A DNA stretch of 64,000 nt, taken from contig NC_037670.1 of NCBI RefSeq assembly GCF_003255815.1, positions 70,427,406-70,491,405 of the forward strand, read 5' to 3'. The position numbers were made by a program, and so were the translations under genes. This document shows, piece by piece, positions 44,520 to 55,530 of the stretch. Source of the stretch: Theropithecus gelada (Eukaryota; Chordata; Mammalia; Primates; Cercopithecidae). How positions within the stretch are numbered: position 1 is the stretch's first letter; each line of letters starts with the position of its first letter. The notes under the pieces are model-generated. The model made no database searches and was not told the origin of the DNA. It worked only from the letters and a program-made list of their open reading frames with translations.

Positions 44520-44705
44520 AGGGAAGAACTTTAATATTTATGGAGTGTATACTATACCAGGCACAGTACCAGGTGCCTCACACACACTCTTCATTTCAGC
44601 CTCACAAAAATGTTGGACATTAGGTATGATGTTTGCAATGTCTCAGAAAACTGAGGCTTGGAGGGTTAGCCTTTAAAAAGTCTCATCAGATGAGCTAGGA
44701 TTACT
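44520..44705 (-). mobile_element. MIR SINE (antisense)
   Basis: TTTAATATTTATGGAGTGTATACTATACCAGGCACAGTACCAGGTGCCTCACACACACTCTTCATTTCAGCCTCACAAAAATG, then CAGAAAACTGAGGCTTGGAGGGTTAGCC, the reverse complement of MIR. Confidence 0.8.
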
Positions 44706-44731
44706 CCTCTTTGTCTCCACCTTGATCGTTG

Positions 44732-44738
44732 TAGATTA

Positions 44739-44771
<33 letters not shown>

Positions 44772-45065
44772 GAGACGGAGTCTCGCTCTGTCGCCCAGGC
44801 TGGAGTGCAGTGGCCGGATCTCAGCTCACTGCAAGCTCTGCCTCCCGGGTTTACGCCATTCTCCTGCCTCAGCCTCCCGAGTAGCTGGGACTACAGGAGC
44901 CCACCACCTCGCCCGGCTAGTTTTTTGTATTTTTTAGTAGAGACGGGGTTTCACCGTGTTAGCCAGGATAGTCTCGATCTCCTGACCTCGTGATCCGCCC
45001 GTCTCGGCCTCCCAAAGTGCTGGGATTACAGGTTTCAGCCACCGCACCCGGCCTAGATTAATCCT
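44732..45065 (-). mobile_element. Young AluY (Old World monkey AluYR-like), antisense, 12-bp TSD
   Basis: Body 44744-45053 with exact TSD TAGATTAATCCT at 44732-44743 and 45054-45065, and a 28-nt T run representing the tail. It carries GTGGCCGGATCTCAGCTC, GGCTAGTTTTTTGTATTTTTTAG, CCCGTCTCGGCC and GGATAGTCTCGATC, the same variant set as the second copy at 55550. CpGs are largely intact, indicating a young age. The 62-codon frame inside is antisense Alu. Confidence 0.96.
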
Positions 45066-46232
45066 AAATATTAAAATCATCTTGTCCTCCCAATAGAGGT
45101 GGCATCAAGCTGTTCAGAATGTGGCCTGTGCTAGCAGGGATTGGACCTACCTGGTGACAGGGAGCAAGACTGGAGCCTAATGAGAAGTGGAGAGGGGGGT
45201 ATTCAACACCACAGGTGGTAAGATGGCAACACATTCACGCAGCAACAGGCTTCCTGTCTCACTGCCTTTAGTTGTGTAGGTCTTTAACTGCTTCTGTCCT
45301 TGGTTGCCAATTTTACTCAGTCATCAATGCCTGTTTGTTCAGAATTCCCAATAAAATAACAAGCATCCTAACATATTTGAGAAATGCATGAGCAATGGGG
45401 AATGTAGTTTTCTTACATTATGGTTGCTCTGTCAAATGAGAAAAAATTTTTGCTTAGAAAAATAAAGCCTTCTCTGCAGTTACATGGTAGAAAAGTCTTA
45501 TAAATAACCTTGGTTTTAGGCAGGAAAGAGCTAACTTCAAGGTTGAATGCTATTAGACTTTCTCCCTTTTTTCAGAAATCCTATATTCAACAGTTGCTTC
45601 CTGTACTTGCAGTAAATGCCCCATGCCGGGAGAAGACAAGGTTAACATTTTCTTACTTCTTGCCTTGTTGGAATTTTGATGTTCATCGTTTCATAGCTCC
45701 TTACATAGAAATTTCCTGCATTTGCACACCCACACGAGGGTCCATGAATCTCTTTCTGAAGTTTAGCCAGGTGGTTGCATAGTGTTTCACTGACCTTTTA
45801 CGCAGGTGTCTTGCATTAGAAGTGAAGCCTGTTCATACCTTTATGGTAAAGTTCAAAATCACAGGCACTATAAATGACAATATTATAGATCATCAGGGCC
45901 ACCAGGGAAGGAGTTACTGACGAGCGGTGCATAGAAATGAAAAATCCAGTTGAAGCCTTAGTAATGTGTAAGTTGAAGAAAACAGGCAAATTACTGAATC
46001 CAACAAGATACTTTAGGTCAGCATCTAATCACTTGGGCCAAGCAGAAGGAACACAGAGAAATGACCCCTAAGTAGATGAAAAGAAGCTAGTGAGACTCAA
46101 ACTGAGCAAGAAAACACAAAGAGAAACAAACTTGTATACAAAGTACCTGGTATATCAAGGTTCAAACTGGGCAGAAACATCAGAGAGGAAGTTTCTCTAA
46201 AGGTCTCCATTGTCATGTAACATATGGGTTAG
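45066..46232. other. Unique sequence, nothing recognised
   Basis: The plus frame at 45510-45782 (90 codons) has no recognisable domain. The segment 45326-45371 resembles 44207-44252. Confidence 0.45.
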
Positions 46233-46418
46233 CAAGTGGTTCTCAGACTTGAGTGTGCATCAGAATCCTCAGAGAGCTCAGCACACACAAAGTGCTTGGC
46301 CTCTCTCCAGAGATTTTGATTCAGCAGGTCTGGGGTGAGACCTAAGAATTTGCATTTTTAACAAGTTCTCAGATGATGCAAATCTTCCTGACCTGAAAGC
46401 CATACTTTGAGAACCATG
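46233..46418. mobile_element. MER5A-type hAT-Charlie element, near complete
   Basis: 186 bp bounded by CAAGTGGTTCTCAGACTTGAG and ACTTTGAGAACCATG, which are inverted. Internal landmarks are GTGCATCAGAATCCTCAGAG, GAGATTTTGATTCAGCAGGTCTGGGGTGAGACC and AAGAATTTGCATTTTTAACAAGTTC. Flanks GGGTTAGC and GGATTAGC are compatible with a decayed 8-bp TSD. Confidence 0.87.
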
Positions 46419-49319
46419 GGATTAGCAGGTGCACCAAGCAGCATGGTGGAGAATGCCTATTGTCCCTGGGCAGAAGCCATGTGTCTTTTTACTGGAGCCC
46501 TCCTCCTGCTGTGCACACACTGTGCCTACAGGTGACCAAGGCAGCCCATAGCAAGATATCACACCTGCTGTGCATTTGGTGGAGTTGATTTCTCTAGTTG
46601 ACCCTTGAGAAAAGTAAACCATATCCTATTATTGTTTTTGCTTTATTTCTTCTCTGCTTCCAATTTTAAAAAATGTAGGAAAGCATATAATAAATGATTC
46701 ATATATTTAAAACTTAAAATGGAAAGAGGAGAAAACATGTAAAAAGAAAAGAAAGCAAACATGTCAACAAAAAACTAAGAGGCCAAAGAACATGCATTAG
46801 TTTTAGTCCTGATTTTTTTAAGCAACCAAGGTTAGAATGTGGAAAATAATGGGTCACATGGTTCTCAATTTATAGAAAACGTATGTAGAATTTTTCAGGA
46901 GAGACGAATATATGTGAAATTTGGAATAATAAGGAGGAGTGTAAAGCGCAATTGAGGAGGGTGGTATTCTATGTACAGTTTTTTAAAGATTGAAGGTGGA
47001 GTTAAGAAGGGCATATGTAGGGGACAGTATGGAGGCTGTTTGAGGATGAATGAGAGCTAATTTTGAGGATGAACGAGCAAGAGTCTCAACCTCCAGCAGA
47101 CAGACACTCTGGTGGACAATGTTAGCTCTAGAAGATCTCAGGCCTTCAGACTTTTTGCAAAATCAGACCCTGACCTAAGCAGAAACAAAGACCCTTGAAC
47201 TGTCCCTGGGCCACTAGGAAAGCCAAACCAACTTGAGCCCAGGCACCGGTCCATTCTACTCATAAAGGCAAGAACTTATTGATAACCTAACAGGGGAGCA
47301 GCCATGTCTGGAAAAAGGCCAGAAGGGATTCTCCGGGAACATGCACAAGGTTACCTGCTATCAAACAAGCACCAAATCACGTAGAAAACGCCCAGGAAAC
47401 ACACACAAAACAAACTCAACCCCTTTCCTCTGCCCACAGGGTTTTGTAAGGTGTCTCGTGGCTCCAGTTCAAACTCCCGTTGTCATATCGTCAGACTTTC
47501 CAGACTCCTAGGACATTTGGCTAAGGCAGGTGTTACATCTTCTGTCGAGGGACTCTCTCCTGCCAGAAAGGGTGGAGTGGCTGAAAGGGAATAATCCAGT
47601 CGGGTCTTTTCCATTCCCACTTCTGTGGTCTCCTTTTGACTCTCATCACATCATCACATGAATCAAAACAATCTTGACACACATAGCTATGCTAATGTCG
47701 GAGCATGCCTTTTGTCCCTAGTGGCATCTTTCTCAGGGAAAGAAAAAAAACGACAGAAAAACAGAGTACCTTAAATAACCCCATTTGCTTGGGAATGATC
47801 AGGAAGGATCATGAAGGATCATTTGCACAGTCCTGTGGCACTTTGTTTATGCTCACCTATTAGGATAAGCATCTAAAGTAAAGGTATGTGAACCTCTTTT
47901 TCTAGCCTGGGCTTATTGTTTACTTTTGCCTTACTGTCAAATCCATCATAAGCTTCTCGTATTATCTTTCCCATAAATACACCAGACTCAGTGGAAAGGA
48001 GAACATTCCTCTGGGCTGCTTAACAAGCAAATTATTTTTCAACTGCTTCATCCCCTTCCTCCCCCACCCTTTGAATAAACATTTGGGAGACACAATCCTG
48101 TGGCCTGGCAATTTGCAAAGATACTCTTTGTCCTCGCAAAGGCAAAACAAGACGGACGAGGTTAATGGAGGATATGAGTTATCTTGGGTAATCAGTTGAA
48201 ACAGCCACATCTCTAATTCAAGGCTTCCTTTGATTTATCAATGTCATATTTCACATTAAGGACCCCAACGTCCATTTTCTTCATTTCCTTTCTAATTATT
48301 GCTTCCTAACTCAATAATTTGCTGTTAAATAGTTTCTGAAGTCTTGCATCTAGTTTGTTCAGCATCTTGGAATGTGATGAGAAAAATGGTCTCTGTCTTG
48401 GAAAAACCATACGGACTTTTTGTTCTTTTCATTCACGCTTCCTATCCTCTCCCACTTGTGAGTAAATAGATCCAGGCTAGTGGCTAATGATGCGGGAGAA
48501 TAAGAGTAAATAGCTTTCACGAGATCTTTGGGGGAAGGGACGGCAGCATTTCTACTCAGTGGAGGATGGGATTCTATGAATAAGTGCCCAACCTCCTACT
48601 ATTTGCTGGGACAATCCAGAGGTGAATTCTACATGGATCCTTAGAGGCCCCAAAGAAATTGAGCCCACTGGGCACAGCAGTGAGCAGCTTGTGGATGTGC
48701 CTTCTCTCCCCCATCTCACTCTTCCCTACTTACTTCTGCGCTCTGGGATTGTCTTTCCAGTCTCAACGCTACATTCCTTTATGACATTTTAAGGTGGAAA
48801 CCAAAAGGAAATATCCATGTCCCCTTTCAGTTTGATTAGCAGGGGAACCAGAAAAGGGTACTCTGAATTCTTGAACTCAGACAAACATGTCACCTGCTCC
48901 CTTTCCCAACTATAGCTGTTTCTGAGAATAGACACCCAGGGATATTGCTTACTAACAGCAAATATGGGGGCAAAACTGAAAGCATGTGTCCCACAGGGTA
49001 AGCAGTATGGCTTTCTGAAATGATTCATGAAATTCCTTCCTGTTGTTAATTTCAGAACTGGACACTGTTATTCCCAAATCAGGTCGTGCTTCCCTTGGTT
49101 GAGTACAGCTTGCCGCCTCCGCTGGGGCCTGACACTTGGAGTTCTGCATTCACTCTGCAGACTATGAGGAGCCGGAAGAGATCAACCATTCCCCTGGGCA
49201 TCTCAGAGACTCTGGAAGAAGAGGGAGGACACTGGCATAGGGCTTTGTCTGGAATAGGGCTTTTCTCTGAGAAGGGAATCTCCTTTAGGCTTTAACAGAG
49301 AATCAGGAGGATGACTCCG
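46419..49319. other. Unique sequence, no supported gene
   Basis: About 2.9 kb with no repeat I can name. A GGAAGGATCATGAAGGATCAT short duplication lies near 47800. Frames of up to 82 codons occur on both strands without domains. It could belong to an intron or a conserved non-coding block; the sequence alone does not say. Confidence 0.45.
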
Positions 49320-50209
49320 TGTATTGGTTTGCTAGGGCTGCCATAACAAAATTCCACAGATTGGGTGGTTCAAACAACATAGGTTTACTTTATCATAGTT
49401 CTAGAGGCTGAAAGGTTGAGACGAAAGTGTCAGCAGGTTTGGGTTTTCCTGAGGCTTGCCTTCCTAGCTTGCAGATGGCCACCCTCTTACTCTTTCCTTT
49501 CATGGTCTTGCTCTGAATGCAACATGTGTCTAGTGTCTGTCCACCATGTGCCCAAAGTTTCTCATATTTTAAAGACATCAGTTAAATTGGATTAGGGCCC
49601 ACCACTGTGACCTCATATTACCTTAATTACTCTTTAAAGGCCTCATCTCTGGTGTGCCAAACCCCCATTAACCTCAGTAGGGAAGGCACCAGGTTCAAGA
49701 CGTCAAAGAAGAGACTCAGAGCCAGCAAAAGAGACATGGGGTTTTGTTAGTGGCTGACATACAAAGGAGAGAGGCCAGTGGTGGTGGGTTGGACAGGAGA
49801 ACCCCCCTACATACAGAAATGGTCCAGCAGCTGTGGGCTGGGCAGGAAAATCACAACCGCTTGCAAACAGCAGGCAGTTTCTATAGCATTCTCACTTAAC
49901 ACCCTCCCACTAACAGCCTTCACCTGGCAACCCTCATTTAACCCCAAACTCAGGGCCACAATCTCCTGTATGGCCCATGTTCCGTAGGATGAGCCTAGGC
50001 TCAGATGTTCCTCATAGACAAAGTAATGAATCTCTGGGTTGGCCACTTCCAGATTCCCTAGCTTGAAACAACATTCAGGTGCATCTGCCATGCAGCGTCA
50101 TTCTAAGGGTGTGCTTAAGAATAATCTCCAAATATAGTTACAATCTGAGGAACTAGGGGTTAGGATTCCAGCATATGAATTTTGAAAGGATACAACCCAA
50201 CCCATATCA
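49320..50209 (-). mobile_element. MLT1-type MaLR LTR (antisense), split by LTR-like insert
   Basis: Part 1 (49320-49650): TGTATTGGTTTGCTAGGGCTGCCATAACAAAATTCCACAGATTGGGTGG, GAGGCTGAAAGG, GATTAGGGCCCACCACTGTGACCTCATATTACCTTAATTACTCTTTAAAGGCCTCATCTC. Part 2 (about 50120-50209): AATAATCTCCAAATATAG, GGGGTTAGGATTCCAGCATATGAATTTTGAAAGGATACAACCCAACCC, the reverse complement of the MLT1 5' end. About 440-470 bp of unrelated sequence separates the two parts. No retroviral internal region is attached. Confidence 0.82.
49653..50093. mobile_element. LTR-like insert inside MLT1 (possible ERV1-class solo LTR)
   Basis: Sequence foreign to MLT1, about 440 bp, beginning TGTGCCAAACCCCC and ending ATCTGCCATGCA, i.e. 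with TG...CA ends. Its reverse complement includes CTATAGAAACTGCCTGCTGTTTGCAAGCGGTTGTGA and CAGCCCACAGCTGCTGGACC, a layout I associate with ERV1-class LTRs. No exact target-site duplication and no AATAAA signal were seen. Family unidentified; two 69- and 94-codon frames inside are not proteins I recognise. Confidence 0.42.
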
Positions 50210-50939
50210 GGTAGATAGAGATAATTGTTGAACTTGACGTGGCATTGTCTGGCTCTCTCACTCACACCCAACCTTAGAGTCTGCCCCAAACTCAACGTTT
50301 TCCAGAAAGGTGTCTTAGGATCATGAGCATCCCTGGACAAGTCTTTCCACGACAGCATGGTGTCAGACACCCACTTTGTCTTCTGTCCTGATCTAGCACC
50401 CTTTGGCTGGTCTGGCCTCATGGGCTGGTACATAGGCATGTTTCCATTGTCCCCACTGCTGTCTCCTGTGGGCCACCCCTGACCTTTCTGTGTCCAACAT
50501 GTATCAGGCCAAAGTCACTCTGCTGGAGTAGGTAGAGCCCTGTCCTTGCCCTGTGGTCCCCCATCCTGGTATACTGGTCCTGACACCTCACAGAGATGGT
50601 GAGTGACATCTGCCCTGCCATTATGGCTTCAGGCAGTGCTCTAAGACCCACTCACAGTCCTTGGAGTAGCTTCAGAGACAGGCGCCATGCTATCTTCAAA
50701 AACCCTTCCTTCAAGGGCACACGTGTCTTTTGTCACCAAAATCCTTCTCTTCTTCTCCCTCCTTCCCATCACCCACAAACCCGCCATGGTTTGTAATCAG
50801 CCTGCTTTGAAATTTCTCCTCACATGAAAGGGCCCTGAGTTGCAAGATCTGAATCAAGTAGTATTTCAAGAGTGACTCCTTTAGCAAACTTCCAAGTATA
50901 AACCTATTGAAAACTTTAAAAGATAATTAAATACTTCTT
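50210..50939. other. Unassigned sequence between MLT1 and MIR
   Basis: C/T-richer than its surroundings with two minus frames (50098-50439, 50418-50651) that lack any recognisable domain. No repeat could be named; MaLR internal sequence was considered but not recognised. Confidence 0.4.
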
Positions 50940-51065
50940 TAGATTTGTGTAGCATTTCAGAGTTTATTAAGATCTTTGATCTATTCATCACATTGATCTT
51001 TCAAGAGACCTAGAAAGAAGGCATTTCTTCATCTTCACTAGTAAATTGAGAGGCAGAAGTTGGCC
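50940..51065 (-). mobile_element. MIR SINE fragment (antisense)
   Basis: TGTAGCATTTCAGAGTTTATTAAGATCTTTGATCTATTCATCACATTGATCTTTCAAGAGACCTAGAAAGAAGGC, then AAATTGAGAGGCAGAAG; diverged reverse-complement MIR. Confidence 0.55.
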
Positions 51066-51769
51066 TTCTGGGGCCATTCTCCACAAACCATGAATTAGAG
51101 CTTATATTTTCACATGCTCATTTCAATGTCCTTTCAAAATTCCTGTCATTCTCCCCAAGCCCCCCTTAGGATATTGTGCAAAACCCCTAGGTTAATCTTT
51201 ATCCAAGATGAATGAGAAATACCCAGTGAAAGTGGACACCATGTGACAAGTAACTAAACAAACGCTTTTCACCTTCTTAAAATGTCAGTTGTTATGTTCC
51301 AACTGAGGTCCAAGGGGAGTTGGTGGGATGGCAGGTAGCTGGAAAAACCCTAGAGGAATCACAGACAGTTTTGACATGGCTTTTACTCTCTATCTCTCTG
51401 GGTATCAGAGAGCCATGGACACAAGCAAGCTGTGGGCACAAACCCAGGGTGTGAGCCTGGGTGCAAGCTGACCTGGGTGAGAGCCATATGTACAGAATCA
51501 GCAGGGTAATTATACCTTTTACAGGCAATAGTCATGCCGAGCCAAGCATGAGCTCACATGAGCGGTTACTTAATGTGTCTCACAGGGTGTGGTTACATAA
51601 TGTGAGGAATTGTACACCTGCACTCCAAACCCACTGAGTCATGCTGCACCAGAAAGCCACCTTGGCCTACTCCTGACTAAAGCACAGCCATCTCCCTTAC
51701 ACTAGCCATGTTGAACCAGTTTACTATTATGACAATCCAGGTGGCTGTTTTACAGCCCTGAAAGGTATT
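51066..51769. other. Unassigned sequence, possibly old LTR-derived
   Basis: The block 51290-51720 (GGGAGTTGGTGGGATGGCAGG ... ACTGAGTCATGCTGCACC) has an LTR-like feel, but no family, termini or duplication could be identified. Confidence 0.3.
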
Positions 51770-52198
51770 GCATGTTTTTCCTACGGCTGCTATAACCATG
51801 TACCACAAACTGAGTGACTTAAAATAACATAATTTATTTTGCTACAGTTTTGAAATCTAGGTGTCTGCAGGGCCATGCTTTCTCTGGAAGTTCTAGAGGA
51901 AAATTCTTCATTGCCTCTTTTAGCATCTGGTCCTTGTAGGCAATCCTTGGTGGCCCTTGGTTTGTAGACACACCACTCCAATCTCTTCTTCCATCTTCAC
52001 GTGACTGCCTACCCTCTGTGTCTTGTCTCCCGTTCTTACAAGGTCACTAATCATTGGATTAAGGCCCATCCGAATCTACTATGACCTCATCTTAACTTGA
52101 TTACATATGCAGTGACCCTATTTTCAAATAAGATTACATTCACAGGGATTAGTATTTGAACATGTCTGTTTGGGAGACACAATTCAATCCACACTTGT
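51770..52198 (-). mobile_element. MLT1-type MaLR LTR (antisense)
   Basis: CTACGGCTGCTATAACCATGTACCACAAACTGAGTGACTTAAAATAACATAATTTATTTTGCTACAGTTTTG, then GTGTCTGCAGGGCCATGC, CTCTGTGTCTTGTCTCC, CATTGGATTAAGGCCCATCC, ATGACCTCATCTTAACTTGATTACATATGCAGTGACCC, and the end TTGGGAGACACAATTCAATCC. It is a different, more diverged subfamily than the LTR at 49320, so the two are unlikely to bound one provirus. Confidence 0.82.
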
Positions 52199-52540
52199 AT
52201 AGAATGCTATCATATCATTATCGATATTCTATAGATGAGAACATTGTGAGGCTTAAAGCAGGTCAATCTCTCTAAGCAGGTTTCTCCAAGTTTGGTCCAA
52301 CAAGAATCTATATCAGATCCACCTGTGGGATTGCTATATTGCAAACTCCTGGGCCTCACCACAGAGCTGCAGCATCAGAATCCAGAATCTATGCATTAAG
52401 TAAAGGCCACAGGTGGCTCCTAGGCACACCAGATTTGGGAAACCCCTTGATTAGTAAGAGCCACCAGGGACTTTGTGAATAAGTGGTAGAAACTGAATGC
52501 AAGCCCAAGCATTCAGACCACAGAACTTTATTTCCTTAAT
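52199..52540 (-). mobile_element. MIR SINE (antisense) split by a MER5-type element
   Basis: MIR part 1 (about 52200-52275): ATTCTATAGATGAGAACATTGTGAGGCTTAAAGCAGGTCAATCTC. MIR part 2 (about 52450-52530): GGACTTTGTGAATAAGTGGTAGAAACTGAATGCAAGCCCAAGC. The intervening 52277-52445 is a MER5-type hAT relic. Confidence 0.55.
52277..52445. mobile_element. MER5-type hAT-Charlie relic in MIR
   Basis: GCAGGTTTCTCCAAGTTTGGTCCAACAAGAATC, CCTGGGCCTCACCACAGAGCTGCAGCATCAGAATCC, then CCACAGGTGGCTCCTAGGCACACCAGATTTGGGAAACC, which match the MER5 left end, middle and right end. Confidence 0.7.
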
Positions 52541-53855
52541 TGAGCACTTCATCTTTTATTTCCTAATCCAAGAATCTGATTCTTTGCCCCCAACCTCTTG
52601 TGAATGTCAGTCTTGCTTGCTCGGCATGTTGTCCTTCCCAGGCCTGTGAGCCATGTGGTACAGGTTGGCACTACACAGACACACATGGGAGCCCCAGCCT
52701 TTCACCAACACTTTGGTGCACCTCACCTTAGTCTTATTCTTTCCTTGTCACCTAACGTTACTCTGATGTCGCACTCATGTGGAAGAAAGCTAGTCCATGC
52801 TTTGATGCTTACAGCGTCTTCATGTCTTCAGATTTTTACACCACATACCATTTCTTCCTAAGGATTATGCCAGTTTTCTCTAAGAAATGTTCTCAAACCA
52901 TTGGGCAGTTTCATTTTAGACACTTCTTTCCAAGATATGATACTTATTTTGTCACGTTCATCCTCTGTTCCAGGAGAAAAAGGACTAGTAATTATTCTCC
53001 TCTGGAGGGATACAATTATTGTACCCATTTTATGCATGAGCCGAGTTGATCTTAAAACCAAGGTCAGAACCAGGATTTGAACCCAGATAATGTGCCTCCA
53101 CCTTATATTAATCTTCCTAGGTAAGTCAGCTCAGCTCTTTGTCTTGCATTCCAGGTGCTCCAGGGTAAGGCTCCTCCTTCCCACCTGACACTGTTGGCCA
53201 TCACCATCTTCTCTTCTTTATTAAGCCCCACCCCAACTACATCCTTCCACTCTCAAACACTGCTCATTTCCATGGCCTGATCTTCCAAATACATCCTATT
53301 TTGGCTATTAGCATGCAGTGTTTCATACTGTCATTATTTATAAGCAAGGACAAGGTTATGTTGTCATCACTCATCTGACTAGGAAGACAGTAGGCACCAA
53401 TAACCACATCCTGAGGAACGAAGCCAGTCCATCCTGGGAGTGACACCTCCACACACAGTGGAAACTCTGTTACTCCTTAGAATTATGTCTGGGCGTGTCA
53501 GTTCATCTCCCTGGCCTGTACAAAAAGGGTTGGGCTACGCAATTTCTAAAATTTCCATCAGGTCTAACACTGTCTAAATCTAAGTCCTACTTCCTCTATA
53601 AAGATATTCCTATAACTTCAGCTGATACTGATCATTTCAATTCTTAATCAAGTCTATATTTCATTCCAAAAATTCAAGACCCAATTTGACAGAAATATTT
53701 TGTACTACTTCTGGATATGAAAAGCAAAAATGCTGCTATCCCTGGGAGATTTTGGTAGAAACCAAGGGGCAGAATATTTACAAACAATGCCGTCCCTGAA
53801 AATACAGAAAGTGTGTTTAGTTCTCACAACATATACATTTTTATTCCTCATTGAA
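52541..53855. other. Unique sequence with a small SINE-like fragment
   Basis: No gene supported; the 85-90 codon frames at 52604-53049 overlap on the same strand without a domain. The segment 53490-53585 (TCAGTTCATCTCCCTGGCCTGTACAAAAAGGGTTGGGCTACGCAATTTCTAAAATTTCC) resembles an ancient MIR-like SINE in sense orientation. Confidence 0.42.
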
Positions 53856-53859
53856 GACC

Positions 53860-53886
53860 TTTTTTTTTTTTTTTTTTTTTTTTTTT
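53860..53886. repeat. Poly-T tract (about 27 T)
   Basis: Long T run followed by GCACCTTTACATATAC. It may be the tail of a minus-strand retrocopy, but the sequence to its right (TCTACCAGATAAATTCCTTGAGACTACAACGCC) looks like a sense L2 3' fragment instead, so no retrocopy is called. Confidence 0.93.
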
Positions 53887-55116
53887 GCACCTTTACATAT
53901 ACTTTTCTTTCTGCTTAGCTTCTCTACCAGATAAATTCCTTGAGACTACAACGCCTATCTGGTGTTCTTTTTGTTTTTTCCACAACTGTTAGCCCCATTC
54001 AGCCTCCTAGTGAAAGTCCAATATATACATATATTCTTGAAAACAATAAAGCTAGAAATACAATATAAAGCATAAGGATTAAGCATTAAATACGTGATAC
54101 AGATGGTTAGTAAGGTAGAACTCCAAGAAAGGGATAACTTTATTCTGGTAGAGTTTGGAAAGGAGTCAGTGAAAAGATAGGGCAAATGTGTCACCTTAGG
54201 TGTTCCATATGCATTCATTCACAGCCACTAAAAGCTTGCTGTGACTTTTAATACCTCATCAGATCTAAACCATAATTTTATATTTACTTCATTTTTTCCT
54301 TTCTTGATGGCCATAATCAACTTGTATCCAAACCTAAATGAATTAGGGGGTACAAGAAAATTACCTGTTTCTAACCATGGATTCACACAGACATAGAAGG
54401 CTCCTTGTGAAGAGATATTAAAGACTATCTGGTTCTAGAATTTGAGGATTAAAAGTATTCTTAGAAATTACCAAATTTACCTTCATTTTGTCTATGAGGG
54501 GAGTGTGCGCCAGGGTGAAAAAGCAAATTGTCTAAGGTCCCAAAGTAGATTAGAAGTTGAGGTAGAGAAGGAAATAAGCATCCTGACTTTTAGGCTGGTG
54601 TCTTTTTTACTGGATATATTGAGATTTCCTTTTAAATAGTATCATAAGAATATTTATTTAGCAGAAACTGTTTCTCACTATCACCTCCCCCCACCCCCTG
54701 ATTGAGATTCCAATTATGGTTTAAGACCAAGGTAGAGGCCCCTAAAGAAAGATTAGTCTTTTATTCCAGAGTAGGGTGATCCCCACATCCTGGTTTTCCC
54801 AGGACTTTCCAAGTCTTTGCACTGATATTCTCACAGCTGGGGAACTTCCTTGGTCTCAGACAAACCAGGACATCGGGTGCCATACTCCGGAGAAAGCATG
54901 TATTCCACACTGTGCAGTTTCCTATGCTGGTTTGCCAAAGAAAAACTGTCATCCATGAGTGGCAGCAGGAAGGTGTTGCAAGCCCCACTGTTCTGATCTG
55001 TTTAACACATGGGTTTCAAGTGTGTGGCTGTCACCTGCTCCACACATGAGAGGCTCAAATCCTGGTTCTGTCCTGAGTATTCAATTACCCCTTGCTTCAG
55101 GATATTTCCTTTAGGT
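53887..55116. other. Mostly unique sequence
   Basis: A possible L2 3' scrap lies at about 53925-53965. A block at 54770-54960 (GTAGGGTGATCCCCACATCCTGGTTTTCCCAGGAC ... AACCAGGACA) resembles a known hAT-type repeat that I cannot name with confidence. No gene. Confidence 0.4.
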
Positions 55117-55323
55117 CAGGGGTTGCATACTATTTGTGGACCAAATCCAGTCCTATCACCTGTTTTTCTTTGTAAATAAAGTTTCATTGAAACATGGACA
55201 TACTAATTTGTTTACCTATATTGTATATGGCAGAATCGAGTAAATGTGACAGAGACTGCAGGGCCGGCAAAACCTAAAATATCTACTATCTGGCCACGTA
55301 CAGAAGAAATTTGCCAACCCCTG
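55117..55323. mobile_element. hAT-type MITE with intact inverted termini
   Basis: 207 bp bounded by CAGGGGTTG (55117) and CAACCCCTG (55315-55323), exact inverted 9-mers extending imperfectly. Internal landmarks are GTGGACCAAATCCAGTCC, TTTGTAAATAAAGTTTCATTGAAACATGGACATAC, TGTGACAGAGACTGCAGGGCC and AAAATATCTACTATCTGGCC. This is a well-known non-autonomous mammalian DNA transposon pattern, but I am not certain of its MER number. No transposase. Confidence 0.78.
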
Positions 55324-55530
55324 AGCTAAATCACCATGATCGTGGATAAAATACTCATTATTAGTGGAATTTTCCATCACTATTATCAAATGTATTGATA
55401 TGACTTTTTAATTTATAATTGTTGCTTTATTTTGAGACACACAGATGATAAAGAATGTCTAGCTTTTGACAAGTGAAGAAAATAAGTCAAGGGTCTAATA
55501 GAAAATGAGAAGCCAAGGGGAAACTGATAT

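Noticed and set aside
49320..52198. Two antisense MLT1 LTRs as the ends of one MaLR provirus
   Set aside because: The two LTRs differ too much and look like different subfamilies, the interval holds a MIR, and no MaLR internal sequence was recognised.
53860..53990. Poly-T run as the tail of a minus-strand processed pseudogene
   Set aside because: The adjacent sequence resembles an L2 3' scrap, and no gene-derived body or target-site duplication is visible.
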